Shown here one piece after another: positions 1 through 8,519 of a stretch of 64,000 bases of DNA (positions are counted from its first letter, which is position 1; every line of letters starts with the position of its first letter). Origin of the DNA: Rheinheimera sp. 1928-s (lineage in GTDB: Bacteria > Pseudomonadota > Gammaproteobacteria > Enterobacterales > Alteromonadaceae); the NCBI RefSeq assembly GCF_029269265.1, contig NZ_JARIXP010000002.1, forward strand, positions 58,087-122,086, in the 5' to 3' direction. The notes under the pieces are model-generated. The model was not told where the DNA came from. It saw only the letters and a list, made by a program, of their open reading frames with translations, and searched no databases. Made by a program: the position numbers and the translations under genes.

Positions 1-1193
1 CCAAAGACTTCTTCCTGCAAATGTGGATTGGCTAAAAAGGCTTCGGCTGTGACTTTAAATAGTTTGGCTTGAGTGCAGAAGCCTGCTTTTTCGCCCACAG
101 CTTCGCCGCTACCCACTAATTCAACACCGGCCTGATCCGACAAATGCGCTGTGCCTTTTTGATAAGCAGCAGCTATGCCTTCGTTCAGCATGACACCAGC
201 TGGTACCTTGGCTAAAGCAATTGATGCTGCAGCGCAGAATTTGTCCAGCGCTGGGCTTTGAATAGCCACTGCCACACCTGGATTGACGCAGAACTGGCCC
301 ACACCCAAAGTTAAAGAACCAACAAAACCAGCAGCTATCCCTTCAGCATTTTGCTCCAGCGCCTGCGGCAATAACACCACAGGGTTCACGCTGCCCATTT
401 CGGCAAACACAGGAATAGGTTCAGGTCTGTTATTGGCCAGTTGAAACAATGCCATGCCACCCGCTAAAGAGCCGGTAAAACCTACAGCTTTTACTTCTGG
501 CGCAACCACAAGTTCAGAACCAACTTCTCGGCCAGAACCCATAATCAAAGAAAACACACCAGCAGGTAAACCCGCTTTTTGCACCGCTTTATGTAAAGCA
601 CGAGCTACCAACTCACAAGTCCCAGGGTGTGAGTTATGACCTTTGACAATCACAGGGCAACCCGCTGCTAAAGCAGCTGCTGTATCACCACCAGCTACAG
701 AAAAGGCTAATGGAAAGTTACTGGCACCAAACACCACCACTGGACCTATAGGCTGATTGGTATAACGTAAATCTGGCCTAGGCAAAGGCTGACGATCAGG
801 TAAAGCCGTATCAATACGGATATTCAGGTATTCACCAGAGCGGATAGAAGATGCAAATAAACGCAGCTGATTGACAGTACGGGCACGCTCGCCCTCACCA
901 CGGGCTTTTGGATAACCTGTTTCCAGTGCCACACGCTCTGGCAATACATCACCTAAGGCCATAATTTCATCAGCGCATAATTCTAAAAACTCAGCACGCT
1001 GTTTCAGTGAAGTGGCCGCAAAAACTGGTGCAGCTGCTGCAGCCGCAGCCACCGCCTGATGCACCTGAGCTTTGCTGGCGTAACTCATCACAGGTTCAAT
1101 AAAAGCGGCAGCAGCTGGATTGACCGCCTGGTACTGACCCGCTTCGCCTTGCACCCATTGCCCGTTAATCAGTTGTTGGCCTGTAATCATCAT
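1..1193 (-). CDS. Alpha-ketoglutarate semialdehyde dehydrogenase (2,5-dioxovalerate dehydrogenase), 3' part cut by window edge
   Basis: An open frame runs from tandem ATG codons at 1193 and 1190 to the left edge (397 codons, no stop), after an AAGGG ribosome site. The translation begins MMITGQQLINGQW and contains the aldehyde dehydrogenase signs: a VVFGASNFPLAFS cofactor-loop segment, VGFTGS, PVFAEMGSVNP around the general-base glutamate, and GQFCVNPG around the catalytic cysteine. These segments are typical of the NAD(P)-dependent 2-oxoglutarate semialdehyde branch. The reaction, 2-oxoglutarate semialdehyde to 2-oxoglutarate, is the last step of oxidative L-arabinose/D-xylose catabolism and fits the SDR and dehydratase genes directly upstream. 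The C-terminus lies outside the window. Confidence 0.9.
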   Translation of the reverse strand, partial: MMITGQQLINGQWVQGEAGQYQAVNPAAAAFIEPVMSYASKAQVHQAVAAAAAAAPVFAATSLKQRAEFLELCADEIMALGDVLPERVALETGYPKARGEGERARTVNQLRLFASSIRSGEYLNIRIDTALPDRQPLPRPDLRYTNQPIGPVVVFGASNFPLAFSVAGGDTAAALAAGCPVIVKGHNSHPGTCELVARALHKAVQKAGLPAGVFSLIMGSGREVGSELVVAPEVKAVGFTGSLAGGMALFQLANNRPEPIPVFAEMGSVNPVVLLPQALEQNAEGIAAGFVGSLTLGVGQFCVNPGVAVAIQSPALDKFCAAASIALAKVPAGVMLNEGIAAAYQKGTAHLSDQAGVELVGSGEAVGEKAGFCTQAKLFKVTAEAFLANPHLQEEVF

Positions 1194-1265
1194 TGCTAAA
1201 CCCTTGTTTACTCTTAAGTCATAAAAAGTGGTGGTAAAAAAGCCGCTGAATCACTGCGCAGGCAG

Positions 1266-2036
1266 TTAAATCCAGCCACCGTCCACAATAAAGTTTTGTG
1301 CTGTACACAGCTTGCTGTCGTCGGATGCCAGAAACAGCGCCATAGCTGCCACATCTTCCGGCATCAGGCTGTCTTTGACGCATTGATTTTTTTCAATATC
1401 CCGTGCCGTTTCTTCATTAACCCAGTACTTCAGCTGACGTTCTGTCATCACCCAGCCCGGCGTTAAGGTATTGACGCGGATTTTATCCGGCCCTAAATCA
1501 CGGGCTAAACCACGGGTAAGTCCCAGCACTGCCGCTTTAGAACTGGTGTAACCCGGCATACCGCCCTGACTTTCATACCAGCTCATCGAACCTAAATTGA
1601 TAATGGAACCACCACCCAGCTCTTTCATCTGCGGATAGACCGCCTGAATGGCAAAAAACTGATGGCGTAAATTGATATTCACCCGCTGATCCCAATACTC
1701 TGGCGTCACTTCAAGGAAGTTGTGTCTGGTATCACTGGCTGCGTTATTAATTAATACACTGATAGCGCCAAGCTGCTGCTTTACCTGATCTATCACCTGC
1801 TTTAAGTCATCAATATTCAGCAAATCACAGGCATAAAACTTCAGCTCTGCTTCCGGATATTTGGCTGTTAAATCAGCGACTAAAGCCTTGGATTCGGCTT
1901 CTAAAATATCGACAAAAGCCACTTTAGCGCCCTGAGCGATAAAAGCCTCTACCATGCAAGCACCAATGCCTGAACCACCGCCACTGATAAATACGGTTTT
2001 ATGGCGCAGACTTGGATACTGATTGCTTAACGTCAT
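1266..2036 (-). CDS. SDR-family sugar 1-dehydrogenase (pentose dehydrogenase, XylB-like)
   Basis: A 256-residue short-chain dehydrogenase/reductase. The N-terminal glycine-rich dinucleotide motif SGGGSGIG (about residues 19-26), the NNAA motif, the Ser/Tyr/Lys active site (YTSSK) and the C-terminal DGGW ending are all visible. By recollection the sequence pattern (INNAASDTRH, NINLRHQFF) resembles Caulobacter D-xylose 1-dehydrogenase XylB. It would oxidise an aldopentose to the aldonolactone with NAD(P). It lies between the semialdehyde dehydrogenase and the sugar-acid dehydratase on the same strand, about 75 nt from each, so an operon is likely. A GGA-type ribosome site precedes the ATG. Whether arabinose, xylose or another sugar is the substrate cannot be read from sequence. 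Confidence 0.85.
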   Translation of the reverse strand: MTLSNQYPSLRHKTVFISGGGSGIGACMVEAFIAQGAKVAFVDILEAESKALVADLTAKYPEAELKFYACDLLNIDDLKQVIDQVKQQLGAISVLINNAASDTRHNFLEVTPEYWDQRVNINLRHQFFAIQAVYPQMKELGGGSIINLGSMSWYESQGGMPGYTSSKAAVLGLTRGLARDLGPDKIRVNTLTPGWVMTERQLKYWVNEETARDIEKNQCVKDSLMPEDVAAMALFLASDDSKLCTAQNFIVDGGWI

Positions 2037-2110
2037 AAGGTGTCCTTTCTAAATAAAATAATCGGCCCAGCTGGCACCACCCACAGGGCCGATCCGGCGT
2101 AAAGCCTAAA

Positions 2111-3850
2111 CTAATGCGAATGAGCCGGCACATCAGCACCACGACAACCGACTAAGAAGTCGAAGTCGCAGCCTTCATCGGCCTGTAAAACCCGCTCGCG
2201 ATAAATTTCCATATAACCACCAGTGCGCATAATCACTTGTGTCGCTTTTAATTTCTCTAAACGTGCGGCGATTTCTTCGTCCGACACTTCCAAATGCAGC
2301 ACGCCATTGTGAGCATCCAGCTGAATATAATCGCCTTCCTGCACTGCAGCTAAAGGCCCTAATTCCATAGCCTCAGGTGTGACATGCAATACCACAGTAC
2401 CAAAAGCTGTGCCACTCATGCGGGCATCTGAAATACGCACCATATCTTTAATGCCTTTTTGCAGCACCTTAGGAGGTAAACCCATATTGCCGACTTCGGC
2501 CATACCTGGGTAGCCTTTTGGTCCACAGTTTTTCAGCACCATGATGCTATTTTCATCAATATCCAGCTCTGGATCATTAATGCGGGCTTTGTACATATCG
2601 AAGTTTTCAAACACCACTGCTTTACCACGGTGTTTTAATAAATGCGGGCTGGCAGCTGAAGGTTTTAACACGGCACCACGAGGTGCTAAGTTGCCGCGTA
2701 AAATACAAATGCCACCACTGGCCACCAACGGATTGTCCATAGTGCGGATCACATCGTCGTTGTAGCATTCAGAGTCTTTGACGTTGTCCCAAATACTTCT
2801 GCCATTGGCCGTTAACGCATCATTATTCAGCATGCCGCTTTCACCTAAACGGCGCAGCACCGCCGGTAAACCACCTGAGTAATAAAACTCTTCCATCAGG
2901 TATTTACCAGACGGTTGCAGGTTTACCAGAGTCGGAACACCTTTACCATGCGACCAGTCATCCAAAGATAAATCCACACCAATTCGACCTGCTATGGCTT
3001 TTAAGTGGATCACCGCATTCGTGGAACCGCCTATAGCAGCGTTAGTTCGAATGGCATTAATAAAGGCATCTTTGGTCAGGATTTTTGACAGCTTTAAATC
3101 TTCATGCACCATATCGACAATACGCATACCGGATAAATGCGCCAATACATAACGACGTGAATCCACAGCAGGAATAGCGGCATTGTGAGGCAAGCTGGTG
3201 CCTAAGGACTCAGCCATACAGGCCATAGTAGAAGCTGTGCCCATGGTGTTACAGGTACCGGCAGAACGCGACATGCTGGCCTCCATATCCATAAACTGTT
3301 CCAGCGTAATACGACCAGCCTTATATTCTTCATGTGCCTGCCAGACTAGCGTGCCTGAACCCACATCTTTGCCGTGGTGTTTGCCGTTTAACATAGGGCC
3401 GCCTGTAACTACTATGGTCGGTAAGTCACAACTGGCAGCGCCCATCAATAAGGCTGGAGTGGTTTTGTCGCAGCCCACCAGCAGCACCACACCATCTATA
3501 GGGTTACCACGAATAGCTTCTTCAGTGTCCATAGCAGCCAGGTTGCGCGTTAACATGGCGGTTGGACGTAAATTAGATTCACCGTTTGAGAACACAGGAA
3601 ACTCAACCGGAATACCACCGGCTTCACGAATACCGTTTTTGACCCGTTCAGCGATTTGACGAAAATGTGCATTACAAGGCGTCAACTCAGACCAGGTATT
3701 ACAAACCCCAATCACTGGCTTGCCCTGAAAGTGATGATCAGGAATACCCTGATTTTTCATCCAGCTGCGATACATAAAACCGTTTTTGTCGTTAGTACCA
3801 AACCAGCTGGCAGAGCGAAGCTGCACTTTTTTCTTTTCGTCTTGGGCCAT
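2111..3850 (-). CDS. IlvD/Edd-family sugar-acid dehydratase (probable L-arabinonate dehydratase)
   Basis: A 579-residue dehydratase of the IlvD/Edd superfamily, cytosolic and Fe-S dependent. Cysteines in the conserved positions are visible in VCNTWSELTPCN, VGCDKTTP and AGTCNTMGTAST, and the C-terminal MSGTAFGTVVLH segment is typical. By length and motif spelling it fits the pentonate dehydratase branch (L-arabinonate or D-xylonate to 2-keto-3-deoxypentonate) better than dihydroxyacid dehydratase, and its neighbours support this. It is the first gene of the leftward operon and its upstream region carries two FadR-type palindromes. The substrate assignment is inference. Confidence 0.87.
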   Translation of the reverse strand: MAQDEKKKVQLRSASWFGTNDKNGFMYRSWMKNQGIPDHHFQGKPVIGVCNTWSELTPCNAHFRQIAERVKNGIREAGGIPVEFPVFSNGESNLRPTAMLTRNLAAMDTEEAIRGNPIDGVVLLVGCDKTTPALLMGAASCDLPTIVVTGGPMLNGKHHGKDVGSGTLVWQAHEEYKAGRITLEQFMDMEASMSRSAGTCNTMGTASTMACMAESLGTSLPHNAAIPAVDSRRYVLAHLSGMRIVDMVHEDLKLSKILTKDAFINAIRTNAAIGGSTNAVIHLKAIAGRIGVDLSLDDWSHGKGVPTLVNLQPSGKYLMEEFYYSGGLPAVLRRLGESGMLNNDALTANGRSIWDNVKDSECYNDDVIRTMDNPLVASGGICILRGNLAPRGAVLKPSAASPHLLKHRGKAVVFENFDMYKARINDPELDIDENSIMVLKNCGPKGYPGMAEVGNMGLPPKVLQKGIKDMVRISDARMSGTAFGTVVLHVTPEAMELGPLAAVQEGDYIQLDAHNGVLHLEVSDEEIAARLEKLKATQVIMRTGGYMEIYRERVLQADEGCDFDFLVGCRGADVPAHSH

Positions 3851-3883
3851 AGTTGAATCCTAAAGCAAATTGATTTAATAATA

Positions 3884-3894
3884 TTGTATTACTA
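3884..3894. promoter_or_regulatory. Candidate GntR/FadR-type operator A
   Basis: TTGTATTACTA, lying within a 15-nt perfect palindrome at 3885-3899 (TGTATTA, C, TAATACA). It matches the t.GTa.tAC.a consensus known for FadR-subfamily GntR regulators. It sits 34 nt upstream of the dehydratase start, where it could block transcription. The other three sites in this locus share the core. Confidence 0.6.
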
Positions 3895-4035
3895 ATACAT
3901 CAAGCTGAAGCCAAAGTTCAAGCAGTTCGTAAAAAATTTTCACCAAAGCTGTGCAGATTTATTCACTCTGCATTGATTTAACTAGAATTTTTTCTCTGCC
4001 CCTGATTTGTGCAACTTTTGCACATCTGGCTCAAT

Positions 4036-4046
4036 TAGTAATACTA
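4036..4046. promoter_or_regulatory. Candidate GntR/FadR-type operator B
   Basis: TAGTAATACTA is an 11-nt perfect palindrome with the GTA-n-TAC core, 35 nt upstream of the GH43 start and in the divergent region shared with the dehydratase gene. Its position and core agree with sites A, C and D. Confidence 0.55.
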
Positions 4047-4081
4047 TAAGATAATTATTATTAAATCACGACAGGGGTATT

Positions 4082-5041
4082 ATGAAAAACGTTCAGATTT
4101 TTACCATTTTACTGTTCACCGGATTATTGAGTCTGGTGAGCTTCAGCCTGTGGGCTGCCAATCCGTTATTTACCGATGTACGTACTGCAGATCCGGCCGC
4201 TTTAGTGGTGGGTGATACCGTCTATTTGTACACTGGCCATGATGAAGCCAAAGACAATAAGACCTTTTTTGTGATGCATGACTGGTTGGTGTTTTCCTCC
4301 AAAGACATGAAAAACTGGCAGGCGCATGGCGCTAAACTTAAAGCCAAAGATTTCAGTTGGGCTAAGGGCGATGCCTGGGCTTCTCAGGTGATTGAAAAGG
4401 ACGGTAAGTTTTATTGGTATGTGACAGTGCGTCACGCCACGATCAATGGTTTTGCCATTGGTGTTGCTGTGGGTGACACACCACTTGGGCCTTTTAAAGA
4501 TGCCCGTGGCACTGCGCTTATTACCAACGATATGACGACTGACACTGAAATCGACTGGGATGATATAGACCCATCGGTGTTTATTGACGACGATGGTCAG
4601 GCCTATTTGTTTTGGGGTAATACCAAACCACGCTACGCCAAACTCAAAGCCAATATGACAGAGCTGGATGGCCCTATTCAGAATTTGGATCTGCCGAATT
4701 TTACCGAAGCCATTTGGGTGCATAAAAAAGGCGATTTATATTACCTGTCTTATGCTTCGGGTTTCCCGGAAAAAATTGTCTACGCCACCAGCAAAAAAAT
4801 CACTGGGCCTTGGGTCTATCAGGACATTCTGAATGAAGTAGCGGGCAATTCCCCGACTAACCATCAGGCCATTATTGAATTTAAAGGCAAAGATTACTTT
4901 TTTTATCACACAGGTGCAGCTCAGCCTGATGGTGGCGAATTCCGCCGCTCAGTCGCAGTTGACCGGCTTTATTACAACAAAGATGGCACTTTAAAAAGGG
5001 TCATTATGACCAGTGAAGGTTTGGATAAAGAGCAGAACTGA
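4082..5041 (+). CDS. Secreted glycoside hydrolase family 43 (arabinosidase/xylosidase type)
   Basis: A 319-residue protein with an N-terminal signal peptide (Lys at 2, hydrophobic core, cleavage near LWAAN at about 26), so probably periplasmic or secreted. It shows the GH43 five-bladed propeller signature. The catalytic base Asp is in RTADPA (about 40), the pKa-modulating Asp in DDIDPSVF (about 160) and the acid Glu in FTEAIWVHK (about 212). GH43 enzymes remove arabinofuranosyl or xylosyl units from plant polysaccharides, which would feed the pentose pathway around it. It diverges from the dehydratase operon. An AGGGG ribosome site precedes the ATG. The exact linkage specificity is not deducible. 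Confidence 0.88.
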   Translation: MKNVQIFTILLFTGLLSLVSFSLWAANPLFTDVRTADPAALVVGDTVYLYTGHDEAKDNKTFFVMHDWLVFSSKDMKNWQAHGAKLKAKDFSWAKGDAWASQVIEKDGKFYWYVTVRHATINGFAIGVAVGDTPLGPFKDARGTALITNDMTTDTEIDWDDIDPSVFIDDDGQAYLFWGNTKPRYAKLKANMTELDGPIQNLDLPNFTEAIWVHKKGDLYYLSYASGFPEKIVYATSKKITGPWVYQDILNEVAGNSPTNHQAIIEFKGKDYFFYHTGAAQPDGGEFRRSVAVDRLYYNKDGTLKRVIMTSEGLDKEQN

Positions 5042-5050
5042 TCAATGAAC

Positions 5051-5072
5051 GGGCGGGAATAAGCCCCCGCCC
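5051..5072. terminator. GC-rich hairpin after GH43 gene
   Basis: GGGCGGG and CCCGCCC form a 7-bp stem with an 8-nt loop, 9 nt after the GH43 stop. There is no following T-run, so it may be a weak terminator or an mRNA 3'-stabilising hairpin rather than a full terminator. Confidence 0.45.
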
Positions 5073-5120
5073 CTACAGTTCTGCTTGACAACAGAAAGTA
5101 GAAAACAGATATTAATCTTA

Positions 5121-5131
5121 TTGTAGTACAA
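5121..5131. promoter_or_regulatory. Candidate GntR/FadR-type operator C
   Basis: TTGTAGTACAA is an 11-nt perfect palindrome and an exact match to the FadR-subfamily t.GTa.tAC.a pattern. It lies 24 nt upstream of the AraD1-family gene, between that gene and GH43. Its presence suggests the FAH-fold gene has its own regulated promoter. Confidence 0.65.
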
Positions 5132-5155
5132 ATAAGAAATTAACGAGGATGTGCG

Positions 5156-6151
5156 ATGCGTTTAATTCAATTTGTGACACCACAACAGCAACGTGCTGTG
5201 GCTATGGTGTTATCCAGCACAGAAGTTCAGCTTTTAAGTGGTGTCCAGACTGTCTATCAGCTGGCAAATCAGGCTTTAGCTGCCAAAAAGCCATTGCAAC
5301 AACTGGTGACCGAACTGGTCAGTGACCAGCGACTGGATTATCAGGCGATAGTCTCTGAAGGCCGCTTACTGGCGCCTTTTGATCATCCGGACAATGCGCA
5401 TTTACTGGTGACAGGCACAGGTCTGACGCATTTAGGCAGCGCTGATACCCGCGCCACTATGCATGCTCAAACCAGCGGTAAAGCAGTGGCTGAACTGACT
5501 GATACCATGAAAATGTTTAAGTTGGGTTTGGATGGCGGTAAACCTGCTGCAGGTGAAACCGGTGTACAACCCGAGTGGTTTTATAAAGGAGATGGCAGCA
5601 TAGTGGTCCCCCCCGGAGCTGCGCTGCTGTCTCCTTCTTTTGCCTTAGATGGCGGCGAAGAACCTGAAATTGTTGGGGTTTATATCAATGACGCTGAAGG
5701 TCAGCCCTGGCGTATTGGTTTTGCTTTAGGCAACGAGTTCTCCGATCACAAAACTGAGCGGCTAAATTATTTATACCTGGCGCATTCCAAATTACGGCCT
5801 TGTGCTGTAGGCCCTGAATTATTGCTGGGCGATTTGCCTGCTCATATTGAAGGCACCTCACGTATCTACCGTGATGGTAAATTGCTGTGGCAAAAAGCTT
5901 TTGTCAGTGGCGAAGACAATATGTCGCACAGCATCAGTAATCTGGAACATCACCACTTTAAATACGGTTTGTTTTGCCGCCCTGGTGATGCCCACCTGCA
6001 TTACTTCGGCACAGCCACTTTAAGTGTCGGCGATGGTATTGAAACTCGCTCTGGTGATGTATTTGAAATTGAAGCACCTGTCTTTGGTTTGCCGCTGCGG
6101 AATACCTTAGCTGTAGATAGCAAACAACCTTTGAAAGTGAAGGCGCTTTAA
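5156..6151 (+). CDS. FAH-family AraD1-type protein (probable 2-keto-3-deoxypentonate dehydratase)
   Basis: A 331-residue protein with a C-terminal fumarylacetoacetate-hydrolase fold. Metal-binding acidic residues appear in DGGEEPEIVGVY, followed by ALGNEFSDH, and GDAHLHYFGTATLS lies near the end. FAH-fold proteins of this size are annotated as AraD1 family and dehydrate 2-keto-3-deoxy-L-arabinonate or -D-xylonate to 2-oxoglutarate semialdehyde. That is exactly the step missing between the dehydratase and the semialdehyde dehydrogenase in this locus. A GAGG ribosome site precedes the ATG. It converges on the GntR gene with a shared terminator. The function assignment rests on fold plus context. 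Confidence 0.82.
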   Translation: MRLIQFVTPQQQRAVAMVLSSTEVQLLSGVQTVYQLANQALAAKKPLQQLVTELVSDQRLDYQAIVSEGRLLAPFDHPDNAHLLVTGTGLTHLGSADTRATMHAQTSGKAVAELTDTMKMFKLGLDGGKPAAGETGVQPEWFYKGDGSIVVPPGAALLSPSFALDGGEEPEIVGVYINDAEGQPWRIGFALGNEFSDHKTERLNYLYLAHSKLRPCAVGPELLLGDLPAHIEGTSRIYRDGKLLWQKAFVSGEDNMSHSISNLEHHHFKYGLFCRPGDAHLHYFGTATLSVGDGIETRSGDVFEIEAPVFGLPLRNTLAVDSKQPLKVKAL

Positions 6152-6154
6152 AAC

Positions 6155-6190
6155 AATAAACAGGCAGAGTCTCTGACTCTGCCTCTTTAT
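6155..6190. terminator. Bidirectional terminator between convergent genes
   Basis: GGCAGAGTC (6163-6171), a TCT loop and GACTCTGCC (6175-6183) form a perfect 9-bp stem. It is flanked by A-rich sequence on the left and CTTTATT on the right, between the AraD1-type gene and the convergent gntR-type gene. Confidence 0.75.
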
Positions 6191-6192
6191 TG

Positions 6193-6924
6193 TCACTCCG
6201 GCTGTTTTGCCAGATTTTTCAGTGCGTACTCTAAATTCTCTTTCGACTTAGCCAGCAACTGGAACATCTCAATTTTTGCTTTAGCCGCATCACCCGTCGC
6301 TATTGCCTGGTACACAGCTTTGTGGCCCGGCAATGAATCGACATACTCTTCCGCGATAGCACTACTTAAACGGAACAAGCCCATCAAGGCCGTTTGTATT
6401 GTCATGCCCAAAGAAATCATAAATTCATTGTTGGTGGCATCCAACACCGCCATATGAAATTCTAAATCGCTGGAGAACACTGCATCAGTGCCAATTTCAG
6501 CTTTTTCCATCGCATCGTAGGCAGCGCCTAAAGTGGCTGATTGTTCTTCGCTGCGGTTTTTTGCTGCCAACTCAGCAGCTGCTGGTTCAAAAATCTCGCG
6601 AATTTCAAATAAAGAGATAAAAAACTGCGGTGATGGTTTGGATTCAAAACACCAGCTTAAAATTTCGCTGTCAAACATATTCCAGTGTTTACGCGGACGA
6701 ATGCGGGTACCCAATTTAGGCCGCGATTCCAGTAAACCTTTGGAGGTCAGAATTTTAAAAGCTTCGCGCAGCGCAGTGCGGGACACGCCTAACTCTTCAC
6801 CTATAGTGGTTTCGTTAGGAATATATTCACCTGGTGAATAAATGCCACTGACAATACGAGTGCCTAATTCTTCCGCCACCCAGCCATGAATACTCTGAGG
6901 CCGGCTTTTTAACTGATTTGCCAT
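6193..6924 (-). CDS. GntR-family (FadR/FCD subfamily) transcriptional regulator of the pentose locus
   Basis: A 243-residue regulator. The N-terminal winged helix-turn-helix includes LGVSRTALREAFKILTSKG and a basic wing segment (GTRIRPRKHW) up to about residue 80. The rest is an all-helical FCD ligand-binding domain with metal-type residues (EFHMAVLDATNN). FCD regulators usually repress sugar-acid genes and are released by a pathway intermediate. Four FadR-type palindromes around this locus, one upstream of this gene itself, make local and autogenous regulation likely. GGGGATCTGC precedes the ATG as a ribosome site. Confidence 0.88.
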   Translation of the reverse strand: MANQLKSRPQSIHGWVAEELGTRIVSGIYSPGEYIPNETTIGEELGVSRTALREAFKILTSKGLLESRPKLGTRIRPRKHWNMFDSEILSWCFESKPSPQFFISLFEIREIFEPAAAELAAKNRSEEQSATLGAAYDAMEKAEIGTDAVFSSDLEFHMAVLDATNNEFMISLGMTIQTALMGLFRLSSAIAEEYVDSLPGHKAVYQAIATGDAAKAKIEMFQLLAKSKENLEYALKNLAKQPE

Positions 6925-6969
6925 GCAGATCCCCTAAACATCGACCTGCAATTCAGGCCAAAACCAAAT

Positions 6970-6980
6970 TCTTACTACAA
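6970..6980 (-). promoter_or_regulatory. Candidate GntR/FadR-type operator D (autoregulation)
   Basis: On the minus strand this reads TTGTAGTAAGA. It shares nine consecutive bases, ATTGTAGTA, with operator C but has an imperfect right arm. It lies 46 nt upstream of the gntR-type start, as expected for autoregulation. Confidence 0.45.
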
Positions 6981-7265
6981 TAGGATTTATGTTAACCGAT
7001 TTACTGTTAAAAAGCCTAACAGCAGTCTGATTTCATTAGTTTTTCATGATAAGCGCGAAAAAATCATAGGCAGTACCGCACTAAATAGCAATACAAAAAC
7101 CATACTGTTCAGCCTGTCAGCATTGGATAATTTATTTTTTGCAAGACAACAGATGAGAGAGAAAATTGATAAAAACTGTAATTCGATATTGCATTTATAC
7201 TGGTTATTCTTTATAAATCTATCCGTTTTGCCACAAGGCAAAACTCAGCAGAGGTTGCCGTACAA
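6981..7265. other. Intergenic region without a supported gene
   Basis: AT-rich spacer between the divergent gntR-type and HD-GYP genes. It holds a perfect 7-bp hairpin at 7226-7243 (TTTTGCC, ACAA, GGCAAAA) shortly before the HD-GYP ribosome site, which could lie in that gene's leader. I find no convincing small gene here. Confidence 0.5.
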
Positions 7266-8519
7266 GTGCCCGTCAAAATAGCGCCAAAAGATATCAAGCT
7301 GGGTTATGCCATTAAGCTGCCGGTCGGCTGGATGAAGCATCCATTTCTGACCAACAAACTGGTGGTGGAGTCTTTGCAGCAGATCCGCATCATTCAGTCA
7401 CTGGAACTGGACTATGTGTATTTTTATCCGGAACGTAGTTCAGTTGTTGATGCTCCTGCAGCAACCAACAGCGATGCTTGTGTCAGTCGGGATATCGAAG
7501 ACTTACAAGTTCGCAATGAAATGCAACTGGAAAAAGAACAGCGTATAGAGCAAGCCAAAGCCCACAGACGTGAGCTGCAAAAAACTGAAAAAGCCTTTGC
7601 CCAGTCCATGGCGCAAGTTCGTAATCTGATGACCAAAGTACAAGGCCGTCCACTCAATGCCATTGAAGATGCAACCCAACTGATCAGTAATCTGGCCGAT
7701 ACCATTCTGAGTGAAGACGCTTTGGTGTTGCACCTGATATCACAGGCAGGCAAAGAACAGGAGTCAATGTATTTTCATGTCCTGAACGTGTCTATCCTGG
7801 CGATGATGCTGGCAAAAAACTTAAACTACAGTGCAGACGAAGTGAAATGGACAGGTTTAGGTGCCATGTTCCATGACATAGGAAAACTGAAAATCCCCAG
7901 CCAGATTTTGCGTAAAACCACGACTTTAACCACTCCTGAGCAAAACTTTCTGAAATTGCACCCCAAGCTGGGATTGGAGCTGCTGGGCCTGACTCAACAA
8001 TTTCCGGCACAAGCCAAAGCCATAGTCGAACAACATCATGAGTATCTGGATGGCAGCGGTTATCCTGCGGCTTTAAAAGCAGAACAAATTAATAAACTGG
8101 CCCGCATTGTTGCTGTAGTGAATGAATTTGATAACCTCTGCCATCCGCTTGATATGTCGCAGGCCCGCTCACCTCACCATGCTTTGTCGCTAATGTATAA
8201 AACAATGAAAGGCAAACTTGGCGATCTGGAAATGAGAGTCATGATCAAGATGATGGGAATTTATCCGCCGGGCACAGTGGTACTGCTGTCCGACAAAAGA
8301 GTGGGCATAGTGATGGCGGTGAACTCAGACTCTATGCTCTACCCCGATGTGCTGATTTATGATGCCGATGTTCCCCGCCTTGAAGCCGCTATAGTCACGC
8401 TGGAAGCCAATAAGCTATCGGTTGAAAAAGTGGTTAAACCTAAAGCCCTGCCACCTGAAGTTTTTGCTTATTTAAATCCACGTGCTCAGGTCAGTTATTT
8501 TGTACAACAAAAAAACTGA
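7266..8519 (+). CDS. DUF3391 + HD-GYP domain protein (putative c-di-GMP phosphodiesterase)
   Basis: A 417-residue cytosolic protein with a GTG start after an AGAGG ribosome site. The N-terminus to about residue 140 is DUF3391-like (KLPVGWMKHPF, DYVYFYPE). From about 165 to 345 there is an HD-GYP domain. The HD metal dyad is in MFHDIGKLKIP (about 200), the second-shell histidines in FLKLHPKLG and VEQHHEYLDGSGYP (about 256-268), and the GYP signature is intact. HD-GYP domains hydrolyse c-di-GMP to pGpG/GMP, and all motifs look active. The next gene is a GGDEF cyclase on the same strand, 235 nt away, so the pair could form a local make-and-break module. Confidence 0.9.
   Translation: MPVKIAPKDIKLGYAIKLPVGWMKHPFLTNKLVVESLQQIRIIQSLELDYVYFYPERSSVVDAPAATNSDACVSRDIEDLQVRNEMQLEKEQRIEQAKAHRRELQKTEKAFAQSMAQVRNLMTKVQGRPLNAIEDATQLISNLADTILSEDALVLHLISQAGKEQESMYFHVLNVSILAMMLAKNLNYSADEVKWTGLGAMFHDIGKLKIPSQILRKTTTLTTPEQNFLKLHPKLGLELLGLTQQFPAQAKAIVEQHHEYLDGSGYPAALKAEQINKLARIVAVVNEFDNLCHPLDMSQARSPHHALSLMYKTMKGKLGDLEMRVMIKMMGIYPPGTVVLLSDKRVGIVMAVNSDSMLYPDVLIYDADVPRLEAAIVTLEANKLSVEKVVKPKALPPEVFAYLNPRAQVSYFVQQKN

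Noticed and set aside
3198-3659. 153-codon frame antisense to the sugar-acid dehydratase
   Set aside because: A shadow of a highly conserved gene, with composition typical of antisense frames.
4202-4723. 173-codon frame antisense to the GH43 gene
   Set aside because: It lies wholly inside a well-supported gene, has no domain-like features and no separate context.
7044-7241. 65-codon frame between the GntR and HD-GYP genes
   Set aside because: It starts with TTG inside a hairpin, has no ribosome site and low-complexity composition.
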